DNA of 64,000 nt from Billgrantia aerodenitrificans (GTDB lineage: Bacteria; Pseudomonadota; Gammaproteobacteria; Pseudomonadales; Halomonadaceae): positions 537,256 to 601,255 of the forward strand of contig NZ_JABFTV010000002.1 in NCBI RefSeq assembly GCF_021404405.1, given 5' to 3'. Made by a program: the position numbers and the translations under genes. The notes beneath the pieces are model-generated. The model was not told the origin of the DNA. It saw only the letters and a list, made by a program, of their open reading frames with translations, and ran no database searches. This document shows positions 60,031-64,000 of the stretch, piece after piece. Positions within the stretch are counted from its first letter, which is position 1. Each line of letters opens with the position of its first letter.

Positions 60031-60594
60031 TCACATGTCGTCGGGGTCGGGGCGCTCGGCGGGAATCGGGTTGGCGATACCCGCACCGTTGGCCTGGCGG
60101 CGCTGCTCGTTGATACGGGCGGAAGGGTTGTCCTGCTCCTCGATCTCCAGCGTGCTGGCCAGCTTGAGATGAAACACGTGATCGGCGTCCAGCTCGCAGC
60201 GCTCACCGTCACACGCCACGATCCCGTAGCTGCCATCCAGCTCGTAGCCGGCGGCAGAGAGGCTGCCGCTGTAGATATCGCTGTCGCCGCCATCCGTCTC
60301 GATGCAGGTCAACGACTTGGTGGTGATACGTAGACGATCGCCGTCCTGACGGGCATCGCCGACGAGAACGCAGTATTCCGGCAGCTCATGGCTGGCTTCG
60401 GCAGCGTCGCCGGCGGGGCGTAGCAGAATGTCGTCCAGGCGCGTCTCTCCGCCAGCCAGGGTCAGGCTGTCGACCGCCTGCACTGCGACGGTGGCATCCT
60501 TGGGTAGAGAGAGGGTGCCTGCCGAGGCATGCAGAGGCATCAGAAGTAGGGCCACTCCGCTGGCCGTCAGTATCGCATCCGAAATCTTGATCAT
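60031..60594 (-). CDS. exported protein of unknown function
   Basis: A 187-residue protein with a signal peptide (MIKISDAILTASGVALLLMP, cleavage after HASA near residue 25). The mature domain is beta-rich with cysteines (YCVLVGDARQDGD, SLTCIET, VACDGERCELDADH) that could form two disulfides, and the tail is acidic and Asn/Pro-rich. ATG 60594 is chosen since it starts the signal; a longer frame adds 21 unlikely residues. Convergent with srkA and divergent from folE. No family recognised. Confidence 0.75.
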   Translation of the reverse strand: MIKISDAILTASGVALLLMPLHASAGTLSLPKDATVAVQAVDSLTLAGGETRLDDILLRPAGDAAEASHELPEYCVLVGDARQDGDRLRITTKSLTCIETDGGDSDIYSGSLSAAGYELDGSYGIVACDGERCELDADHVFHLKLASTLEIEEQDNPSARINEQRRQANGAGIANPIPAERPDPDDM

Positions 60595-60755
60595 ATCGTG
60601 CTCTCGCGGGGACAAGTCTGCGCGTTTCGGCAGTTTCGATACATGGCATTTTACCATAGCTGGCGGTACGCAGCAGTGGCACGAATGTCGCAGCGGAGCA
60701 ATTTCAGACGACCTGCCTGCGAGATACTGTGGGTTACGGTAGAATGACGGCAGGA

Positions 60756-60792
60756 TTGGAAAAAGTTGTACAAAGTATAATTTTTGTATATT
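60756..60792 (+). promoter_or_regulatory. AT-rich promoter region of folE
   Basis: TATAAT at 60776-60781 lies about 85 bases before folE in a markedly AT-rich stretch, with TTGGAA at 60756 (spacing 14) or, alternatively, TTGTAC at 60766 with TATATT at 60787 (spacing 15). Neither pair is ideal, but the region is the obvious promoter in a 270-base divergent gap. Confidence 0.5.
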
Positions 60793-60865
60793 TTCTGACT
60801 AGCAGCGACGATGGCCGGGCCATCGCGAAACGAGCGGTACCATCCAGCAGTCGCAGGGCCTGACC

Positions 60866-61423
60866 ATGAACGAAGAGCTTGCCAACTTCTATCGCCAGAT
60901 CATTCTCGAATTGGGGGAGGACCCTGAGCGTGAGGGGCTGCGCGATACGCCCAAGCGTGCCGCCAAGGCGATGCAGTTTCTCACCCGCGGTTACTCACAG
61001 ACGCTCGAGGAGCTGGTCAACGGCGCCGTGTTCGAAAGCGAGACCGACGAGATGGTGCTGATCAAGGACATCGAACTCTATTCGATGTGCGAGCACCACC
61101 TGCTGCCGTTCATCGGCAAGTGCCACATCGCCTACCTGCCGAGGGGCAAGGTGCTGGGTCTGTCCAAGTTTGCACGTATCGTCGACATGTATGCCCGTCG
61201 CATGCAGATCCAGGAGAATCTGACCCGACAGGTGGCCGAAGCCGTGCAGCAGGTCACCGGTGCACGGGGGGTCGGCGTGGTGGTCGAGGCGCGCCATCTG
61301 TGCATGATGATGCGCGGCGTGGAGAAGCAGAATTCCAGCATGTCCTCTTCGGTGATGCTGGGTGCGTTCCGCGACAACCCGACGACACGTCAGGAGTTTC
61401 TCATGCTGGTCGCTGGGCGCTGA
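60866..61423 (+). CDS. folE: GTP cyclohydrolase I FolE
   Basis: Converts GTP to 7,8-dihydroneopterin triphosphate, the first step to folate and tetrahydropterins. The 185-residue product has [20 protein letters not shown], the zinc Cys in [20 protein letters not shown] and [20 protein letters not shown] with the second zinc Cys. Type IA enzyme, complete. folX follows 46 bases later. Confidence 0.96.
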   Translation: MNEELANFYRQIILELGEDPEREGLRDTPKRAAKAMQFLTRGYSQTLEELVNGAVFESETDEMVLIKDIELYSMCEHHLLPFIGKCHIAYLPRGKVLGLSKFARIVDMYARRMQIQENLTRQVAEAVQQVTGARGVGVVVEARHLCMMMRGVEKQNSSMSSSVMLGAFRDNPTTRQEFLMLVAGR

Positions 61424-61469
61424 ACGCGCCGCGCCGGCCTAGCGGTCTTCCTTCATAGGAGCCAACGCC

Positions 61470-61880
61470 ATGCCCCTGCACGCTCTGGATGATCAGCATC
61501 TCGACCATGACCTGGCGACCATCCGCATCAAGAACCTGCGTTTGCGTACCTACATCGGCATCAAGGACGAGGAGATCCTCAATCGGCAGGACGTGGTGAT
61601 CAATGCCGTGATCCGCTACCGGGCCGACAAGGCGATGGCGTTCAATCGTATCGAGCAAGCGCTGAACTATCGCACCATCACCAAGGAGCTCATCGCTCTG
61701 GTGGAGGAAGGCCGCTTCCAACTGCTGGAGCGTATGACCCGCGAGGTGCTGGATCTGATCATGTCCCACGAGGAGGTGCTCACCGCTCAGGTGGAGATCG
61801 ACAAGCCCCATGCGCTGCGCTTTGCCGATTCCGTCTCCATTACGCTCTCCGCCAGCCGGGAACCGCGTCGCCGGCACTGA
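61470..61880 (+). CDS. folX: dihydroneopterin triphosphate 2'-epimerase FolX
   Basis: A 136-residue member of the FolB/FolX family: [73 protein letters not shown]. The wording of these blocks is that of FolX more than FolB. The enzyme epimerises dihydroneopterin triphosphate to the monapterin form, and its place after folE fits tetrahydromonapterin synthesis. Confidence 0.88.
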   Translation: MPLHALDDQHLDHDLATIRIKNLRLRTYIGIKDEEILNRQDVVINAVIRYRADKAMAFNRIEQALNYRTITKELIALVEEGRFQLLERMTREVLDLIMSHEEVLTAQVEIDKPHALRFADSVSITLSASREPRRRH

Positions 61881-61976
61881 TCGATACCTCTCCTCAATCT
61901 GCCTCGGGTTGGTGGCAGCGGGTCTTTGCGCTTAGCATGGGGCAGTACCGCTGAGCCGAAAGAGAGAGACGCAACG

Positions 61977-62294
61977 TTGGAACGTGACATCTCCGCCCCG
62001 GAGTCGCCGCGGCGGCGTTATGCCCCCTGGGCCATGACCGCCATCGTGACGGCACTCGTTGCCCTGCTGTTCCAGGGCAGCCTGCCACCACTGAACATTG
62101 CCGCCGCCATCTTCGCATTGATGGGACTGCGCCAGATCCGCCGCCGCCCCGACCGCTACATTGGCCGAGCTTTTTGCTGGCTGGCCATCGCGCTGGTGCT
62201 GATACTTGCCATACTGACGGCGATGCTCCAGCCCCCGGTGCTGGACGATGCTCCCGCCACTGCCCCCGAGCCGCGCACCATCGAGGTGGAATGA
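61977..62294 (+). CDS. small membrane protein
   Basis: A 105-residue protein with two membrane segments (APWAMTAIVTALVALLFQGS region and FCWLAIALVLILAILTAML), a basic loop (LRQIRRRPDRYIGR) and a Pro/Ala-rich acidic tail. Resembles small DUF4190-like proteins. TTG 61977 with GAGAGAG upstream is chosen; another TTG at 61926 would add 17 residues. Function unknown. Confidence 0.65.
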   Translation: MERDISAPESPRRRYAPWAMTAIVTALVALLFQGSLPPLNIAAAIFALMGLRQIRRRPDRYIGRAFCWLAIALVLILAILTAMLQPPVLDDAPATAPEPRTIEVE

Positions 62295-62364
62295 CGAAAC
62301 AGGGCGCGGCACGAATTCATACACGCCAAGTGAAGCAAGGCCCGTAGAGGCCAGGAGAAACGAC

Positions 62365-63822
62365 ATGGAAGCTCTGAAGGAAACGCAGCTCTACTGTCCG
62401 TTCGCCTATATCGACGGCAGTTGGGTCGCTGCCGACAGCGGTGAGCAGATCGAAGTGGTCAACCCGGCGACCGGCGAGACCTTCGGTACCGTACCGAGGC
62501 TGGGCCGGGCAGAGACCGAGCGCGCCATCGCCGCAGCGGATGCGGCGCTGGTCGGTTGGCGTGCCCTCACCGCCCAGGAGCGGGCCGACATCATTATGAA
62601 ATGGCACGACCTGATGATGGAGCATCAGGACGACCTGGCCATGATCATGACCCACGAGCAGGGCAAGCCGCTCAAGGAGGCCGCCGGTGAGATCGCCTAT
62701 GCGGCGAGTTTCCTGCGTTGGTTCGCCGAAGAGGCGCGGCGCATCTACGGCGAGACCATCCCGGCGTCGAAGCCCAATCAGCGTATCGTGGTGACCAAGC
62801 AGCCGGTGGGGGTGGTCGGTGCCATCACGCCGTGGAACTTCCCGGCGGCGATGATCACGCGCAAGGCCGGCGCGGCGCTGGCGGCAGGCTGTACCATCGT
62901 GATCAAGCCGGCCAGCCAGACCCCGTTCTCGGCCACTGCGTTGGCGCTGCTGGCCGAGCGCGCCGGCATCCCGCGCGGTGTTTTCAACGTGGTGCCGGGC
63001 CGGGCCAGCGAGATCGCCTCGGCAATGACCGAGTCGCCGCTGGTGCGCAAGATCACCTTCACCGGCTCCACCGAGGTGGGCCGCGAACTGATGGCGCAAG
63101 CCTCTCGCCACATTCAGAAGATCTCGCTGGAGCTGGGTGGCAATGCACCGTTCATCGTCTTCGAGGATGCCGACCTGGATGCCGCCGTCGAGGGAGCCAT
63201 GGCGGCCAAGTTCCGCAATGCCGGCCAGACCTGCATCTGCACCAACCGCTTCCTGGTGCAGTCGAGCGTGATCAACGCCTTCTGCGAAAAGCTGGCGGTG
63301 GCGATGAACAGCGAGCTGAAGGTGGGTGACGGCACCGAGCCGGACATCAACATCGGCCCGCTGATCGACGACAAGGCGGTGGCCAAGGTCAGTGAGCACG
63401 TGCACGACGCCGTCGACAAGGGCGCGGAGCTGCTGCTGGGCGGCAATCCCCATCCGCTGGGTGGCAACTTCTTCTCGCCGACGTTGATCAGCTTCGCCAA
63501 CGCCGACATGAAGGTCGCCCACGAGGAGACCTTCGGCCCACTGGCAGCGGTGTTCCCCTTCGAGGACGAGGAGGACGCCGTGCAGATGGCCAACGACACC
63601 CAGTACGGCCTGGCCTCCTACTTCTACTCGCGGGATCTGGGCCGGGTATGGCGCGTCGCCGATGCGCTGGAGTACGGCATGGTGGGCATCAACACTGGGC
63701 TTATCTCCAACACCGCGGCGCCGTTCGGCGGGGTCAAGGCCTCGGGTCTCGGCCGCGAGGGCGGCCACCAGGGGATCGAGGAATTCCTGGAAACCAAGTA
63801 CCTCTGCATCGACCTGGGCTGA
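62365..63822 (+). CDS. gabD: succinate-semialdehyde dehydrogenase (NADP+) GabD
   Basis: A 485-residue aldehyde dehydrogenase that oxidises succinate semialdehyde to succinate in GABA and related degradation. It has VGAITPWNFPAAMITRKAGA, FTGSTEVGRELMAQASRHIQ, the catalytic Glu in LELGGNAPFIVFEDAD and Cys in FRNAGQTCICTNRF. CAGGAGAAACGAC precedes the ATG. gabT is not adjacent. Glutarate semialdehyde dehydrogenase activity is an alternative in the same family. Confidence 0.9.
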   Translation: MEALKETQLYCPFAYIDGSWVAADSGEQIEVVNPATGETFGTVPRLGRAETERAIAAADAALVGWRALTAQERADIIMKWHDLMMEHQDDLAMIMTHEQGKPLKEAAGEIAYAASFLRWFAEEARRIYGETIPASKPNQRIVVTKQPVGVVGAITPWNFPAAMITRKAGAALAAGCTIVIKPASQTPFSATALALLAERAGIPRGVFNVVPGRASEIASAMTESPLVRKITFTGSTEVGRELMAQASRHIQKISLELGGNAPFIVFEDADLDAAVEGAMAAKFRNAGQTCICTNRFLVQSSVINAFCEKLAVAMNSELKVGDGTEPDINIGPLIDDKAVAKVSEHVHDAVDKGAELLLGGNPHPLGGNFFSPTLISFANADMKVAHEETFGPLAAVFPFEDEEDAVQMANDTQYGLASYFYSRDLGRVWRVADALEYGMVGINTGLISNTAAPFGGVKASGLGREGGHQGIEEFLETKYLCIDLG

Positions 63823-63837
63823 CCGGGCTTCGCCCGG
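63823..63837 (+). other. short hairpin after gabD
   Basis: CCGGGC-TTC-GCCCGG begins at the base after the gabD stop. It has no T-tract and may be an RNA-stabilising 3' end rather than an intrinsic terminator. Confidence 0.4.
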
Positions 63838-63879
63838 AGCCGAAAGTCATAAGCTGCAAGAACGAAAACCCCGTCGGCC

Positions 63880-63930
63880 TGAACTGCACCCCGAAAGTTG
63901 GACACCCAATCCAACCTTCGGGGTGTTTTT
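63880..63930 (+). mobile_element. left end of an IS3-family element with terminator-like hairpin
   Basis: The sequence from TGAACTGCACCCC (63880) resembles the terminal inverted repeats of IS3-family elements of the IS150 type. Bases 63887-63925 form a long hairpin (CACCCCGAA with TTCGGGGTG, and inner GTTGGA with TCCAAC) followed by TTTTT that abuts the ATG of the transposase. The rest of the element lies outside the window. Confidence 0.75.
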
Positions 63931-64000
63931 ATGAGCAATCGATACGATGAGGGGTTCAAGCTGCTGGTGGTGCAGCAGTGTTTGCACGATGACACCAGCT
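63931..64000 (+). CDS. IS3-family transposase OrfA (3' end outside window)
   Basis: The first 23 codons, MSNRYDEGFKLLVVQQCLHD onwards, fit the helix-turn-helix start of IS3-family OrfA proteins. The only ribosome-site-like sequence, CGGGGTG, lies within the hairpin arm just upstream. The gene is cut by the window end, so completeness cannot be judged. Confidence 0.7.
   Translation, partial: MSNRYDEGFKLLVVQQCLHDDTS

Overview
The window comes from the chromosome of a GC-rich, Gram-negative gammaproteobacterium. The full mra/dcw cell-wall and division cluster ending in lpxC, the bioC/bioH route to pimelate, a meso-DAP-type MurE (DNPR motif) and the protein sequences all suggest a Halomonas-like member of the Oceanospirillales. 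The genus is an inference from sequence character, not a search result.

Left part (1-17.6 kb): an uninterrupted, mostly overlapping + strand cluster, rsmH(partial)-ftsL-ftsI-murE-murF-mraY-murD-ftsW-murG-murC-ddl-ftsQ, then ftsA-ftsZ and lpxC behind their own promoter candidates. It makes lipid II precursors, the septal synthase and the divisome, and ends at a strong hairpin. bioA follows on the minus strand.

Middle part (19.15-53.25 kb): a complete-looking P2-type prophage of about 34 kb inserted in the 3' end of tRNA-Leu(UAG), bounded by a 25-bp direct repeat. From the left it carries: integrase; a string of small translationally coupled early genes with several zinc-ribbon proteins; a CHC2/Toprim/helicase replication protein; an Ogr-type late activator; a BRO-N gene; a Cro/Cox-like regulator and a divergent S24 repressor with repeated operators. 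Next come accessory genes (a membrane-WYL-BRCT protein, an S24-like protein without the catalytic serine, a secreted protein), then the tail operon D-U-T-E/E'-FII-FI, a second accessory cassette where P2 has Z/fun, and the rest of the late genes G-H-I-J-W-V-S-R-lysis-X-L-M-N-O with divergent P-Q. The late activator probably acts at a palindrome, TGTACC-N8-GGTACA, found in front of FI, V and between O and P. Beside attR is an AT-rich stretch with an 11-bp-phased array of AAAGGTAAC sites.

Right part (53.2-64 kb): the tRNA, then the minus-strand operon bioB-bioF-bioH-bioC-bioD with a BirA-type operator. The prophage has therefore split bioA from the rest of the biotin genes. On the + strand follow comF, srkA, folE, folX, a small membrane protein and gabD. 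A small exported protein is encoded on the minus strand between srkA and folE. The window ends in the first codons of an IS3-family insertion sequence.

The least explained parts are the phased repeat array (52.79-53.07 kb), the 37.6-39.2 kb cassette (Abi-like membrane protein, a 32-residue hydrophobic peptide gene, a gene remnant) and the membrane-WYL-BRCT gene beside the repressor.
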